Part shown: positions 13,701-26,700 of the stretch, in pieces | How positions within the stretch are numbered: position 1 is the stretch's first letter | How the letters are laid out: the number at the start of each line of letters is the position of its first letter | Assembly (NCBI RefSeq): GCF_963259705.1 | Contig: NC_081842.1 | Span: 183,896,349-183,960,348, forward strand | DNA: 64,000 bases | DNA from: Myotis daubentonii | Taxonomy: Eukaryota > Chordata > Mammalia > Chiroptera > Vespertilionidae | Direction: 5' to 3' | Translations under genes and position numbers: made by a program | Notes under the pieces: model-generated | Seen by the model: the letters and a program-made list of their open reading frames with translations, nothing else | Database searches by the model: none | Told to the model about the DNA's origin: nothing

Positions 13701-16700
13701 TCATCTCAGTTCACACAGCAAGTTAGTGCAGTATTAACAAGAGAGTCCAAGCTGCTGCGGCCGGGTGGGGAGCAGATTCCCTGTGACCTCCTCCTGGGCA
13801 CCTGCAGGATGAGCCTCCAACCCAGGCCCCAGTATCTAAGAAGCCTCTGGTATCTTCCTCCCGGCCCCTGCCTGAGCCCAAGGCCTCGAGTTCTAAGGAG
13901 TCACTGAGTCCCTCTGGTGAGTTGGGGAGAAGAGGGGTGGGGGACTGAAGGCTCTAGTGAAGGGCAGGCATGGCTCTAACCAGCATTGCTCTCCCTTCAG
14001 TGCGGGAGCAGTTGGCACTGCTAGAGGCCCGCAAACTGCAGTACCAGCGGGCAGCCCTGCAGGCCAAGCGTGGCCAGGACCTGGAACAGGCCAAAGCTCA
14101 CCTGCGGACGGCCAAATGCCTCGAGGCTCAGATCATCCAGGTCCGAGCCGGCAGACCTGTGGACCTCGCCAAGGTGAGTCCCTCCTGGTTAAGCAGGACT
14201 TCTCAGGCAGAAGAGGCAGGTGGCAGGCTTGACAGCAGGGCTGTGAACCAGGCAGCTGCCTGGACGCCACTGTCCATTGCCATCAGCCATACCTTCCCTG
14301 CGGTCCTCCAGCCAACCTGAGAGGTGGGCCTGGGATAGGATGTGGTGGCCCCTGGAAAAGCCTTTTGCTTATGCGTCTCGGCCCCATGGCCCCAAGAGAG
14401 GCCAGGAAAGGCCAGGTGGGCTGCCAGTGGTCAGAGAGGACAAGCCAGTGGGAGGCAGAGCATCTCGGCAGCCTGGGACAGACGGGAGGCAATGAGTTCC
14501 CAACACTGGTGGTTAGAAGCTGGGGAACCATTCAGTTTGGGTTCCTGTATCCGTTGGGCCAGTAGGGGGGTAATCTGACTCTTGGCGCCCCTGAGGGGCG
14601 TGTGACCTTGGCAGGTGCCTTCACCCTTGACGGATGAGGAGGGTGACTTTATCCTCATTCACCATGAGGACCTGCGCCTCTCCCAGAAGGCCGAGGAAGT
14701 GTACGCTCAGCTACAAAAAATGCTTCTGGAGCAGCATGAGGTCAGTTGACTGCTGTCCCTCTTCCCTTCAGTGCCCACAGCCTCCCTTTGGGGAAAGGCA
14801 TGAGGCTCAGACCAGAGCGGCTTGGTTTCAAATTGTGCCTCTTCCACTTACTGGCTGTTGACCTGGCACAAGACACTTCCCCTCTCTGCACCACATTTTC
14901 ATCTGTAAAATGGGATGGTTAATATCCCAGGTGGTTATGAAGTTCAGACAACAGGCTGGAGGGGAAAGTACTTGGAAGGTCGGAGGAAGTGTTAGGAGAC
15001 ACATATACATATATGTATATAGGAAAATGGACATAATGTATATTTGCACATATCGATCTGAACTGCTGCCAGCAAGTCTACTTTCTGAAATGATGTTTCT
15101 CTTAGGTTTTGCACAAATATTATTGTGATTTATGAAAAAAAAAACCATAAGATAATATTCTGTAGTAAATAATTTGGGTAATAAAATAGGAGTGTGCTAA
15201 TTGAATTTTGAGGTGTGGCTATCATCAGGAAAGAAAACAGCAAAAACTTAGGGACTTGGAAAGTGATCTTGGGGAGGGTATGTGTTGGGGGAGAGAGGAG
15301 TGAGACTGTAGGAGAAGGTTGGAGCTTTCAGAAGTCAGGCCTCTAAAACCGACCTAGACCCACTCTGGGCCTCTGTTTTCAGAAGTGTCTGCTGTTCTCC
15401 AAGCAGTTCATGCACCAGGGCAATGTGGCCGAGACTACCCGGTAAATGCAGGGCTGGGCACGTGGGGCAGGGACCAGAAAAGGGGCCTGTTGAGCTAACG
15501 TGTGCACCTGGACCTGTCAGGTTTGAGACGCTTGCTCAGGACCGCAAGAAGCAGCTTGAGATCCTGCAGCTGGCCCAGGCTCGGGGCCTCGACCCTCCTA
15601 GCCACCACTTTGAGTTGAAGACATTCCAGACTGTGAGGTACCAAAGCCTGAGACAGTGGCTCCATGCAGGGATGGGCCAAGAGGCTGGGAGCCAAGGCTG
15701 GGGACTTAGGCCCCTTTAGTAAGAATTCCCGGGCTTGGTCCTGCCATAGGCACTGGGCCTAGGGATGTGGGAGGTTGGGCGTGGTGCCTGCCTGTGAGGA
15801 GCTCAGAGCTGTGGGTGGTTGAGGAAGGAGCTCTAGACCGAGGTCTTCGTACCAGCTCTGCTGCTCCTAGCCCAGACGAGCTGTTCCTCTATTCCTGCAC
15901 CCTCTGTTCCTGAGCTCTACCTGGCAGGCAGGCAGTCCCTGGAAGGGGGACCCTTTCCCACTGCATGACTTCACTTTGGGCTCTCTCTCTCCTGGCTTCC
16001 TGGCTATAGGATCTTCTCGGAACTCAACAGCACAGAAATGCATCTGATCATTGTCCGGGGAATGAACCTCCCAGCTCCTCCAGGTAGCCCTAGGGCCACC
16101 CCGACTCCAGGAGGCTCTTGATTAGACACTGTACCCCAGCCAATGGGAAGCACTGGCTCCCCTCCATCTCAGGTGCTGACCCCCATTTCTCCTTTATAGG
16201 GGTGACCCCTGATGACTTGGATGCTTTTGTGCGGTTTGAGTTCCACTACCCTAACTCGGTGAGGTTCAGGTAGAGATAGGATCCTCTGAACCCCATCTTC
16301 TGTTCGGGGACCTGGTGCTCAATTTCTCCCAGTCCCTGGAAGGTCTGGTTATAGGGAGGGGTTTGAAGATATATAGGCGACTTGGCCCAATAGACCTGTT
16401 TTTTCAAGCTGCCCACACTTCTCCCTTCTTACTGCTTTAGGACCAGGCTCAAAAAAGCAAAACAGCTGTGGTGAAGAACACAAACTCTCCAGGTGAGAGC
16501 TGCTTTCTCCTCTCATCCTCTGATATGTGTATGTGCAACATTTGTGTTTCCAGATCTATTATCTTATTTGGTACTCAACTTGGGAGAGAAAGGCAGGTAT
16601 TACCACTCCTCTTATGTAGTTGGGGAAACTGAGGCTTGGAGAAAAAGGGACTTGCCTATGGCCTCCAAGCACAAAAGTAGTGGGAATGCAATGGTGACTC

Positions 16701-19700
16701 CAAATTCCATGTCCCTCCCATTTGAGCAAAATCTGTGTCTAAGAGCACAAGAACTGTCCAAGTGGATTTGCAAGGCCAGGACCTAAGCTTTACCACCCTC
16801 TGGTGGAAGTCTCACTGAATTACAGGCAGAGTGATCCAGAGGGGCGATCAGCCCCCAGGCCTGTTACCACCGCCTCAGGAAATCCCTGGTAGCCAAGTTC
16901 CTCTTACTATCTTGCAGAATTTGATCAGCTCTTCAAATTAAACATCAACCGAAACCACCGGGGCTTCAGAAGGGTGATCCAAAGCAAAGGAATCAAGTTT
17001 GAAATCCTCCACAAAGGGTGAGCCCCCTGTCAGTCATAATGTGAGGGAGGGCTGGGAGGAAGGAAAGGCTTCTATTGCTGCCATCCCTGCTACTACTCAG
17101 TCTTCTTGTGCTGGTCTCAGCCAGCTCGTTCCTGCTTTCCCTGCCCAGTCCAACCCTCTGCTGACCCTTGGCTCCCCAGATCCTTCTTCAGAAGTGACAA
17201 GCTGGTCGGCACAGCCCACCTGAAACTGGAGCGGCTGGAGAACGAGTGTGAGATCAGAGAGATTTTGGAGGTAGGACCCAGAGATTGCAGAGGTAGGGTG
17301 GTAAGTAAAGCCCAACGTTCACTGAGCATCAGTCCATTAAAAACATCCAGAAGTGTGCTGTGCAATAGGTGTTATTCCCATTTTACAGACTGAGATTCCG
17401 AGGGTCTGACAAAACTTTATAGCATCACCCTTTCAGAAAGCAGCTATGTTCTTTCCAGGACACTCTGGGCCACTCAAGTTCCCAGGGATGGTGGCTGGCA
17501 GGGCCTGGTCATTGCTGTCACCTTGGCACATACAAACTCCTGGATACGGAAGGACAGAGTTATGGTTGGGCAGTAGTCTGGCAGCTTGACAGAATGAAAC
17601 AAGCTCTGGACATAAAGTTGATAAGGTATTTTACCATCTGGGACCTGCCACAATGAAGCCAGATTGTTAAGGAATTGGCCCCAGACAGCTCCTTAAGTTT
17701 CCATGAACTCATCAGATTTCACAGGCAGTGACTCGAAGAGCTTGCTTTTGACATGAGGAAACTGAGCTCCAGAGAGAAGGGTGTCCTCAGCAGCGTGTGG
17801 CCGAGACCCTTGCTGGTGCCTTCGTCAGTGGGGCTTTCCCACTACGGCGCACCCACCTCCCTCCACCACCTTTCCTGGGGTTTTATTAAGGGCTCTGTAT
17901 TGGCCACATTGGTGGTTAGGCTTCTCGAGGCTGCAGCACTCACTGCTTTGCACACCAGCTTCCCCCTTCCTGCCCAGGAGGGAGGCAGCATGGGGGGTAG
18001 AAAGGAACCCCTGGCCTGGGTTCTAGTCCTGGCCTTGCCACACCGGCTGTGTAATAGAACATCCACTCTCTGGGCCATCTGTGAAGGAAGGGTCTGGGCT
18101 GTGGTTATTCGGGCTGCACCTTTAAGCCAGAGAATTTCTCCCAGGAGTTTCCATGGGGAAACTGAGTGAGAACTCTTACTTGGATTAACATATTACTTCT
18201 TTCTGGTGAGACTTACCTGTGAGGTGGGCAGCTCTCTGAACCCACCACCAGGGTTGTCATGAAGTAGAGACTCCTATGTTGATAACACAGAATGTTTTAG
18301 CTCCTCATTCTTTACCTGTGAGCATAGGGAGCTGCCTGCTCCCAGCCTGTCCCCATCAGTTACCATCTCCCTCTCTGTGATCCTCAGGTCCTGGATGGAA
18401 GGAAGCCCACTGGGGGCAAGCTGGAGGTGAAGGTGAGGCTGCGGGAGCCTCTGAGTGGCCAGGACATACAGATGGTCACCGAGAACTGGCTGGTCTTGGA
18501 GCCTAGGGGCCTGTGAGGTGGGCAGCTCTCTGGACGCTCAGAACCTCCACCCCTGCTCTCTGTCCAGGCCCACAGGGCACTTCCAGGACGCAGCTCCTAT
18601 GGGGGAGAAAGCCTCAGAAGTTCTCATCTGTGAGGATGATCAAAAGGCAAAACTGTTGGGTAGGGCTTGGCCTGAGTTTCTTAGGATCCTCAGTAGACCC
18701 TGGGAGGGAAGTTAAACCCAGGTCTGTTTTCAGGAAAACCTTTCTAAACTCTATGTGTGTATTCATTGCAGTTTAGACTTACTTCCTATGCTTTGTGCCT
18801 GTGCTTCAGACGGTCAACGCTGGGAGAGGAGTCAGGCCAGGCTGTGTGCAGAAGCATACTTTTCCCAGCTTTGCTGGCTATGGAAGCCTTTGTGCCTAAG
18901 GGGCTACATGCTGCTACACAAACACCAAAGACCTGTGCGTGCATTACTGACCACGGCCTGGTCCCTCCTGCTGCTGGCTCCTCCCTAGGCCTCCACACCA
19001 AAGCAGGCTGGATTCCAGGAGGCCGCTTCCCCTTCCCTCTGGGCAAAAGCAAGAAAGCCTCATCGCTCTGTGCCATGGGGTCTTGCAGCCCCCGAACCCC
19101 TGTGTAGCAACTGTGTGCAGCTTACCCCAGCCTCTAGTTGCAACATTTCTGAATGTGCCTTTAAAAGCTCTATCTGTAAAGGATGGGAGACCCTGAAATT
19201 GGAAACGCCCCTGCTTGGGGTAGGGCAGGTTCCGTGACTCGGTGTCAGTGGTGGCCTGTGCCACAGCTCGGTTTACGCCCGTCTGCCTGTGCCTTGTTTC
19301 CTGATAGCTGCTGCACTCTTCCCCGCGCTCTCAGGGGAGGAAGGAAGTTATTTGGACTGTATGGTGGGAAGTAGGCAAGGCTGTATCTTGGGTTCGGTCT
19401 GTGCACCTAACGCAAAAAGACAGCTAACGGGGGAGGGGGGCGGTGGGAATGACACAAAAATGTAACTTTTTAAGAAACTATGTCTAATTCACTTATAGGG
19501 GTTTTATGCCCTACACGCAGAGTAACCATTAAAATCTAAACAAAAGTCCTATCACTTTTTAAAAGCCCAAGTAGCAGTAACATTTAATTGACAGAAACTG
19601 CTGCTGTGGCTTTCTCCTTTGAGAGAGGGCAGAGGAAGCCTTGCCTCTTTGGCTGATCACCGAGGGAAATCCCTTAATTCTCCCCAAGAAATTCTCCTTT

Positions 19701-19815
19701 GGCTTTGTTTTTCTGAATGGATGGAGACGGAGGGATTTGTAGTTGCAATAGGTTTAATATTCAAAACTGCAGTATTCTACATTTCTTAGAAATAAACTTT
19801 AATATCCCATTCCCT
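7751..19815 (+). CDS. CC2D1B: CC2D1B, coiled-coil and C2 domain containing 1B (complete)
   Basis: CC2D1B is the vertebrate Lgd/Freud-2 protein. It binds CHMP4-type ESCRT-III subunits through its DM14 repeats and has been reported to repress the serotonin-1A receptor gene. Twenty-three coding exons have GT/AG borders: 7768-7833, 8917-9061, 10015-10118, 10698-10856, 11240-11365, 11508-11667, 11832-12010, 12162-12237, 12323-12424, 12506-12636, 12846-12918, 13312-13448, 13808-13916, 14001-14173, 14615-14740, 15383-15441, 15521-15637, 16010-16083, 16200-16258, 16441-16492, 16918-17017, 17180-17270, 18388-18516. They sum to 2547 nt, exactly 848 codons plus stop; I recall human at about 858. The protein starts MPGPRPRKGPQARGQGVAAA and ends NWLVLEPRGL. 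The ATG at 7768 was chosen because it begins this conserved start just after an acceptor. The 3'UTR probably ends after AATAAA at 19791. ORC1 lies upstream on the same strand and ZFYVE9 is convergent. Confidence 0.96.
7768..10856 (+). CDS. CC2D1B: CC2D1B N-terminal exons 1-4 (acidic region)
   Basis: These four exons encode residues 1-158. A basic start (PRPRKG) is followed by the conserved LGLFVEFSPEDMLLG motif, an acidic stretch (ETEDDEDLEAELLAL), the MAHIEKLAADCMRD helix, and a run of seven or more Glu. Phases are consistent: exon 2 ends with the first base of an Ala codon that exon 3 completes. Low complexity in the Glu run invites length polymorphism. Confidence 0.92.
7834..8916 (+). other. 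CC2D1B first coding intron, with old repeats
   Basis: This intron contains a MIR-like piece (8276-8345, 'ttctagttctgccacttaaca') and its probable continuation (8636-8720, ending 'gtgctaagtaaatacagtgc'). Between them lies 8430-8635, which resembles an old L1 3' end around 'cttaatgccactgagctgtacac'. An older MIR split by an L1 fragment would explain the layout. Confidence 0.5.
9597..9760 (+). repeat. MIR SINE
   Basis: The order of motifs is that of a MIR: 'gggtttgaatcatggctctgc', 'acttacaggattg', 'ctcagtttacttctataaaa', 'gggataatatgacct'. It lies in intron 2 of CC2D1B and its borders are approximate. Confidence 0.7.
10263..10468 (-). mobile_element. Ves SINE, reverse orientation, in CC2D1B intron
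   Basis: The complete tRNA-like head ends in GTCAGGGC at 10461-10468, and the T-rich end is on the left. It is flanked by a 13-bp duplication (agact-R-gtttcct) with one mismatch. It is the only Ves SINE inside CC2D1B. Confidence 0.95.
11240..14740 (+). CDS. CC2D1B: CC2D1B DM14-repeat exons
   Basis: Four DM14 repeats can be read. They lie at about residues 160-215 (ALLEDRIRNYREAAASAKEA), 280-340 (LLLARQREYKVAALSAKRAG, then MRIGKRFGAVLEALEKGQPV), 380-435 (VLDALQQRLNKYREAGIQAR) and 525-585 (LLEARKLQYQRAALQAKRGQ). DM14 repeats bind ESCRT-III CHMP4 and restrain its polymerisation. Pro/Ser/Ala-rich linkers between them vary most from human. Exon 12 (13312-13448) ends in a weak donor, GAG|GTTTGG. 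Confidence 0.93.
12941..13157 (+). mobile_element. Non-autonomous hAT (CAGGGGTGGGCAAAC family)
   Basis: The terminal inverted repeats are CAGGGGTGGGCAAAC and GTTTGCCCACGGCTG. The flanking 8-bp duplication is GCCTAGAG/GCCTAGGG (7 of 8 match). The interior is GC-rich with no transposase frame. It sits only 22 bases after the end of CC2D1B exon 11. The same family recurs at 25735. Confidence 0.88.
14815..14960 (+). repeat. MIR SINE
   Basis: The series 'gtttcaaattgtgcctcttccacttactgg' (in part), 'acacttcccctctctg' and 'catctgtaaaatgggatgg' follows the MIR consensus order. It lies in CC2D1B intron 15. Confidence 0.75.
15383..18516 (+). CDS. CC2D1B: CC2D1B C-terminal C2-domain exons
   Basis: These exons encode roughly residues 642-848. 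They include the HHFELKTFQTVRIFSELN lead-in, the MHLIIVRGMNLPAPPGVTPD strand, KTAVVKNTNSPEFDQLFKLN, and the FFRSDKLVGTAHLKLERLEN segment. This is the order of a C2 beta-sandwich. A C2 domain normally places a protein at phospholipid membranes. The stop is TGA at 18514-18516. Confidence 0.94.
17271..18387 (+). other. Last CC2D1B intron, no recognised feature
   Basis: About 1.1 kb of intron. I see no gene, transposon ends or tandem repeat. Parts resemble very old MIR-like sequence ('cattttacagactgagattcc' near 17380) but not strongly enough to call. Confidence 0.6.
19791..19796 (+). terminator. CC2D1B: Likely CC2D1B poly(A) signal
   Basis: A canonical AATAAA sits about 1.27 kb after the stop codon, in an AT-rich stretch. 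It is the first canonical hexamer after the stop that I can see. The cleavage site near 19815 is inferred. Confidence 0.6.
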
Positions 19816-22800
19816 CTCCCCACACCCATATTTTAGCATTAGCTTAAGTTGTACAAAGCATTCCTTGAGGTCATCTTTTAAAGGCTCTAAGTGAAGCAGA
19901 TACATTCAGCTTACTGGTCACCACAGCACTGCGTAAGCACAGCTCAGGGATTGAGTTTTTGTTTGTGTGTGTCTTTTTCTGACGTAGGGCTGGACCGTGC
20001 TTTCCTGCCCTTTGTAGCAAATCTTTTAGAGGGTAACAGCAGGAAGGACAGACAAACGACTTTTTTCCAAGAGCTTTCTGACCAGACTTAACTTGGCCAT
20101 CAGAGTAAACTACCAAAATTTCTACAGATGTGAGATTTAACATTTGTAGTTACATCTGTGTGTCAAAGCAGCAGTGATCTAGAATGAAAAGAAGGGTGGT
20201 TAGCTTTCCTAAGATGGCCTAGAGCAAAGAAGGGTTTGCACCGCAACCAGTGCTTACTAAGAGGGCAAGGACAGCTGTGGTTACCCTTGGAGGCTCCAAC
20301 CACCTTCGGATTCCTGACCTCAGGCCTCCGCTGGAAACGCCCCGTTGCAATTTGTAGGAAGTGTTCTGTGCCTCACAGGTTTCCCTTTGCAGCTTGGTCA
20401 GTTCTCTCTCCTTCCCTGCTCTTTGCTTTTGAAAAACAAAACCTCCAGGCTGAGGGAGGCAGACAAAGCACCCACCGGACTTGGAGACTGAGGCTCCTTC
20501 TGAAAGGGCCTTTGTTGCAGCCAAGGCATGCCGGGTCACTGGGAGTGGGAGGAGCCTGCCCAGCCTCGTCTTACCCTGAGACTTGTCCAAATGCAGCAAC
20601 CGAACAGATTAGTGATTTGGGGGCAGAGAAGCTGCCATGACCCAAATTATTTTTAAATTGTAAATTCCCTCTTTAATCTAGTGCAAGGCATACTTTCTTC
20701 TGAATTAGTGAACTGAACAAAATACAGAATAAATTTTTCTTAGGAAGTCTTGCTCACAAAGGCAAACTATTTTGTGACTTTAACATTATTTTCCTTTCTT
20801 ATGCCACCATTGTTGAGAGCTTGTTTTCTGAATTTTGTGGGTAGTTCTCAAAGATCTTGCCCCTTAAATAGGCAGCTCCATTTAAGATGAAACCGTGGGA
20901 CTGAGGCTGGTGGAGCCAGGGAGTTGGTGCCTGGTCCAGCTCCAAGAATCTTCCCACGGGCTCTTCCCATGGCCTCAGCTTCCCAAACTCCAGAGTGGGC
21001 ATCATTCCTGCTCCACTCCTTAGCCTTTCAGGCTACGTGTACAATTCCTAAAATTCCCATTACTGTTTAAATTATTTTAACATTACTATTAAAATAGAAC
21101 TTAATATAAAAAGTGTCCAGCAGATTGCTTGATTATTGCATGAAATGCATTAAATGCATAAATTGCTCCCCTGATGACTAATTATGACAGAAGTAAATTT
21201 AGTTGGAAATGGTGGGCCCACCGGCATTCAGGAACCACTGGATGAGGGAAGACAGATGGGAACTTACACAAGGTAACATCCTATCTCTAGAGCCCAGTAG
21301 GTGCTCAGAAAGTTTGATAAAAATAAATGGAGAAATACCTTGTCTAGCATTTGGTAAGAGTGCAATAATTTTTAAAATTTAATGTTACCATAATGGCAGT
21401 CCTATCCCTCTTCAGTTTATAAGGATCTCTATATGCCAATCTTTAAGTTTTATGTTCTAGAAAAATTTGACATATTTAGAAATGTGGTATTTCAGCCCTC
21501 TACTTTATATACCTCTTACAATATACAGTGTATAATCCAGAGATAAAACAATTGGGGGGGGTGGTGGTGGTGGTAAACTAGCCTTGGCTCTATTATGCCC
21601 CATTCCACAAGATATTTTATGCAAATTGAGAATGGACCTGACTCTGCAGGACCAGAGTCTGTCCTCAGTGGAAGAATTTAAAAGCTTGCACGCACTGATC
21701 CAGAAGAAATACATACAATTGCAAGGTATATTTAACTGAACAGGAGGAAAGATAAATTTCTGTGGGGAAAAAAATGGGACCAGAATTTGTAGAAGCTCTA
21801 AACTTCCAAGGTATATTTAGACCAAGTTGGATGTTACACCTCAAATCCCTGCCCTATGAAATATTCCTACCAGGTTTTAGAGGGATGTGTGGTCCCAAGG
21901 CTCAGTGCATGCTGGTATTCTCTGGGCGGCATCTATGCTTTTCCCTTAGAAGCTCTGGGTGCCTCTGAGTCTGGGAAAAGGTTAAATTCACGGTACTCTG
22001 CAGCCACCGCCAGCAAAGCTTTATGGAGAGAGAGTACAGAATGTGGATCCATCACCACCGCCATGGAGAAGGGATAAACATAGGTGGACATGCTTCCAAG
22101 TGAAGGCCAGGTTGTGGGATGCCTAAACATAGCTCCACAGCCTTTAATTGCCAAGTGCTAAGCCCAGCGCTAACCACTGGGAAGCAGCCTCTCACTTCCC
22201 AGAGGCCTGCATTAGCGTCCAGAGGATTCTTGGAGCTGTGCTTGTAGCAGAGGGACCGTCTGCTGCTTGGCCTGGGCTTTTAGAAGATGACAGTGATAAG
22301 AGTGAGTTACCTTAGAGCCATGTTTTTCAAACTTTAGGTCGTGAAATCCATTAGGTCTGTGACCAAAATAAATTTTAATGGAAAAGAAGTTACTTTGACT
22401 ATATCACATATATCATGGATAAAACAAACCTTGGTTTCCAATACCACTAAAAGAAACCATGGCTGATTCAAAGGCTGGGGCAGTGTAAGCACTAGATGAG
22501 TGTGGAGAATCTTGTTAGGCCAGAAAGCAAAGTGTTAAAAAAAATGATAGAAGCATTTCACAAGGATGGGGGAGCTACCCTGAAGGCATGCTCTATGGCC
22601 AAAGCTGAGCTATCTGAGTACTCAAATAATGGGTCAGAACCATTCAAAATGGAATCCACAAGTCCACAATGAAAATTAAGTGAATAGTAAATAGGAGGAA
22701 GAGCTTTTGCTTATAATGACCAAGTGCAACTGGTAAAGGTGGAGGGAGTGCTGGAGTTGAAAAATCTGTAGCCATCATGTAAAAGATTAGTTCAGATAAG

Positions 22801-23799
22801 AAACATCCGTGGATGCTAAATCTTAGGGAAATTTTGATGAGCAAGATATTTGCAGGATCTGTAAGTGTCTGTACACATTGGTTATTCATTCCAAGGGGGG
22901 AAATACTAGAGAAATTGGACAACACTGAACAGGTGATCAAAATTTACCCTCATCAATGGTGTGCAGGCGGCTATATAACAAGCACACATCACTTAGGATT
23001 CTGGCCAGAATGCATAAATTGATTCCAATTGTGGAAAGATACCAATCACATTTTTAAAATGAGGTGAGGGACTATACTCACCGAAAGTATGGAGGACATA
23101 AAAGATACAGGTGGGTCAGCAAAGCTATTTGCCTTGTCCGATCCCAGGCGAGAAGCTTTACAGGAGGGGAGAGCCGTGCGGGACACTACTGGACGGATGC
23201 TAGAGTCAAGCAGCTGGTGTATCAGTGTTAAATTGACTAAAGTGTGAACTGTCCTGCTGCCATGGAAGAGAATGTCTTTAATTTTAGGAAATAAGCATTA
23301 AAGTATTTAGGGGTAAAGAGCTATTAGCTATGCAACTTACTCTCAAATGTCTCCATTTTTTGTGGAGAAACACTGATAATGCAAATGAGCAAAGTGTTAA
23401 CATGTGAACAATAGGTGAATCTAGGTAAAGCGTACATAGGGTTTTTTTGTACTTGCAACTTTCTTGGAAGTTTAAATTATTTCTCAATAAAATGTTTTTA
23501 AAAATACAGCTAGTGTACATTATAACTAAAAATGCCTTGAGTATATTGTCAGCTTTCACAGAAAGGCCCAATTCAGTACCTGCCGATCAGTGGGGCAGAT
23601 CTTGAGCAATCCTCAACTCGGCTCTGCTATCCAATCACCTCATTTACACTGAGGTGCCCTTCCTTGGCTAGAAGAGTAATAATCCGTTGGGTAATCTGGT
23701 AAAAACAAACAAAAAATGTGTGACTTCTACTTGTTACTGTGATGTAAATGGAACAAGATCAGTGTGTGATCCTTTTTGTATCAATTCTGTACAAAAAGT
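19816..23799. other. Gene-free DNA between convergent CC2D1B and ZFYVE9
   Basis: About 4 kb with no exon-like frame. A (GTG)n-rich patch is at about 21553-21575. A hAT-like phrase ('tttttcaaactttaggtcgtg') near 22323 may be a very old element. The short open frames here have no coding character. The spacing lets the two genes terminate without 3'UTR overlap. Confidence 0.55.
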
Positions 23800-26700
23800 A
23801 CAAGACTGATGCTTCATATTTTATTTCCTCTCTGCCCTCCCACCCCACCCTTGGTGATGGTTGTACCCATTTGAGCATTTTTGAGCACAAGGCCATAAAT
23901 AAGTCTTAAAACAGGAGCAGAATTCTTGTTTAAACAGGAACAGAAGGGGATTTAGCTTCAAGGATAATATAACGGTGGTGCAGTAATGGAAGCTGCCCAG
24001 ATCTGGTGGACAATGCATAGAAGACTTAGAATTCATGGAACATCTGTCCCCCCAGCCACCGTAATCCCCCAAACCCCACTCCCACCCCACCCCCAATTAA
24101 TAGTGTTAACAAAAGCTTAATCTTCCAGTTCTAAAGTGCAAATGACTTGGTATGACTGCTGTTGCAACAGGTCTGAACAGGAAAAAAACACGAAGTCCTC
24201 TGTCTATGCGATGTTTTCCAGAATATAAAAGATGAGTTCCATGACGATGGGTCCCTCACTGAGCTGGCAGGCCCCTCCATGGATCACTGGCACCAAAGCG
24301 CTGTCCAGGTCATTCATGTACTGCGAGGGAAGGGGCTGGCCATTGCTCCCTGCTTGATAGCCAACCTATACCACAGAGAGAAGGACGACAGGTTACTGGA
24401 TAGAGCAGCTCCCTCCAGAGAGCTGAGGGCCAAGGAGGCTGAGCAGGAAGGAGATGGGCTTCCTGGCCATGGGCTGGACACACAGCAGTTAACACAAACT
24501 TCTCTTCCCTAAGCTGTCATTTTTCATCCTGTCATTTACTCATCCTGACCCTAACACGTGGTAGCTGTGAAACCTTGGTCTCTTAAGACACTTAACCTGT
24601 TAAGGTCTTAGTTCCCCCAGAAGGGACTGAGGTGTTAGGGAGAGGCACAGAATGTCAGAAATAAAACCTAAGCCTATAGTTGTGAAAATTAAAATGAGAA
24701 CTATACTGAGTATAACTCCCTAGCACAGCAGGAACTGAACACTTGTTCTGTCAACCACTGGGCCCCACACCATATTTTGAGCATCTACTAACACAGAGAT
24801 TCAAAGATGAATGGAACAGGGCCCTGGCCATCAAGAGGCCCACTCATCAGTGAAAAATTATTTTTTAATTGTTTTATGTGAAGTAACTCCAGCCGGTACC
24901 ATTCGACAAAGAACCATGATACCTCATTTAAATTACTCTGCTATGCTTGGTATAGCATGGGGAAAGACCTTAAGTAGAAAACACACACTTCTTGATTGAT
25001 GACTAGTTAGGAAATGGAGCCAGATCCATAACCATCCACATTTTCCCTAATGATAACACAACAGCATCAAACAGGAACACTGGGACATGTCTCAGGGATC
25101 CAAAATCCAAAAGAAATGTACAGGCATACCTCATTCTGTTGTGCTTTGCTTTACTGTGCTTTGTAGATACTGAGTTTTTTAAAAATTGAAGGACTGTGGC
25201 AACACTGCATCGAGCAAGTCTATCAAGCACCATTTGCTCACCTAATGTCTGTCCCATTTTGGTAATCCTAGAAATATTTCTAACTTTATTACATTTGTTA
25301 TGGTGATCTTCGATCAGTGATCTTTGATGTTGCTTTGTAATTATTTAGGGGTGCCACAAACTGTACACACATAGGACTACGAATTTAACCAATAAATGTG
25401 TGTGTTCTGACGGCTACAATGACTGGCCATTACCCCATCTCTCTTCCTCTCCTCAGGCCTCCCTAGAGAGACAACAATATTCAAATTAGGCCAATTAATG
25501 CCTTCTAAATGTTCAAGTAAAGGGAAGAGTCTCACATCTCTCACTTTAAACCAAAAGCTAGAAATGAACAAGTGAAGAAAGCACATTCAAAGCTCAGAGA
25601 GGCCAACAGCTAGGCCTCTTGCACCATACAGCCAAGTTAATGCAAAGGAAAAGTTCTTGAAGAAAATTAAAAATGCTATGCCAGTGAATACCAATGCTTA
25701 TTGCTGATATGGAGAAAGTTTTAATGATCTGGATCAGGGGTGGGCAAACTTTTTGACTCGGCCACAATGGGTTCTTAAACTGAACCGGAGGGCCGGAACA
25801 AAAGCATGGATGGAGTGTTTGTGTGAACTAATATAAATTCAAAGTAAACATCATTACATAAAAGGGTACGGTCTTTTTTTTTTTTTTTTTTTTTTTTTTT
25901 AGTTTTATTCATTTCAAACAGCCGGGCCCGGCGGGCCATAGTTTGCCCACCGCTGGTCTAGACCTACTACTCAGAAAGACTCCTTTTAAAATATTGCTGT
26001 TCACTGACATGTATCTGGTCACCCAAGAGCTCTGATGGCTGTACAATGGGTTAATGTTTTAATGTCTGCTAATGCATCCATTATTGGTCAAGAAGTAATT
26101 TAGACTTTCAAGTCTTACTTTTTAAGAAATACATTTTGTATCTGCCATAGATAAGAGACTGTTTTGATGGTTCTGGACAAAGGAAATTGAAAATCTTCTG
26201 GAAAGAATTCACCATTCCAGGTGCCATTAAGAACATTTGTGATTCATGGAAACACTCAGAATATCAACATTAACATGAGTTTGGAAAAAGTTGGTTCCAA
26301 CCCTCATGCATGACTTTGAGGAATTTAGTGGGGGAAATAACTGCAGATGTGGTGGAAACAGCAAGAGACCTGGCATTAGAAGCGGTGCCTAAAGGCGTGA
26401 CTGAACTGTTGCAATTTCATGATAAAACTTTAATGGATGAGGAGTTGCTACTTATGCAAAGAAAGTAATCTATCCCTGGTGTGAAAACTTGAAAGGCAAC
26501 AAAGGATTTGGAGTATTTCATAAACTTAGTTGATGAAGCAGTGACAGGGTCTGACAGGGCAGACTCCAATTCTGAAAGTAGTTCTGTGGATAAAACGCTA
26601 TCAAAGAGCATCACACGTCACAGAGAAATCGTTCGTGAAAGGAAGTCAATCATCAGCTCCATTATTATCTTATTTTAAGAAGCTGCCACAGCCCACCAAT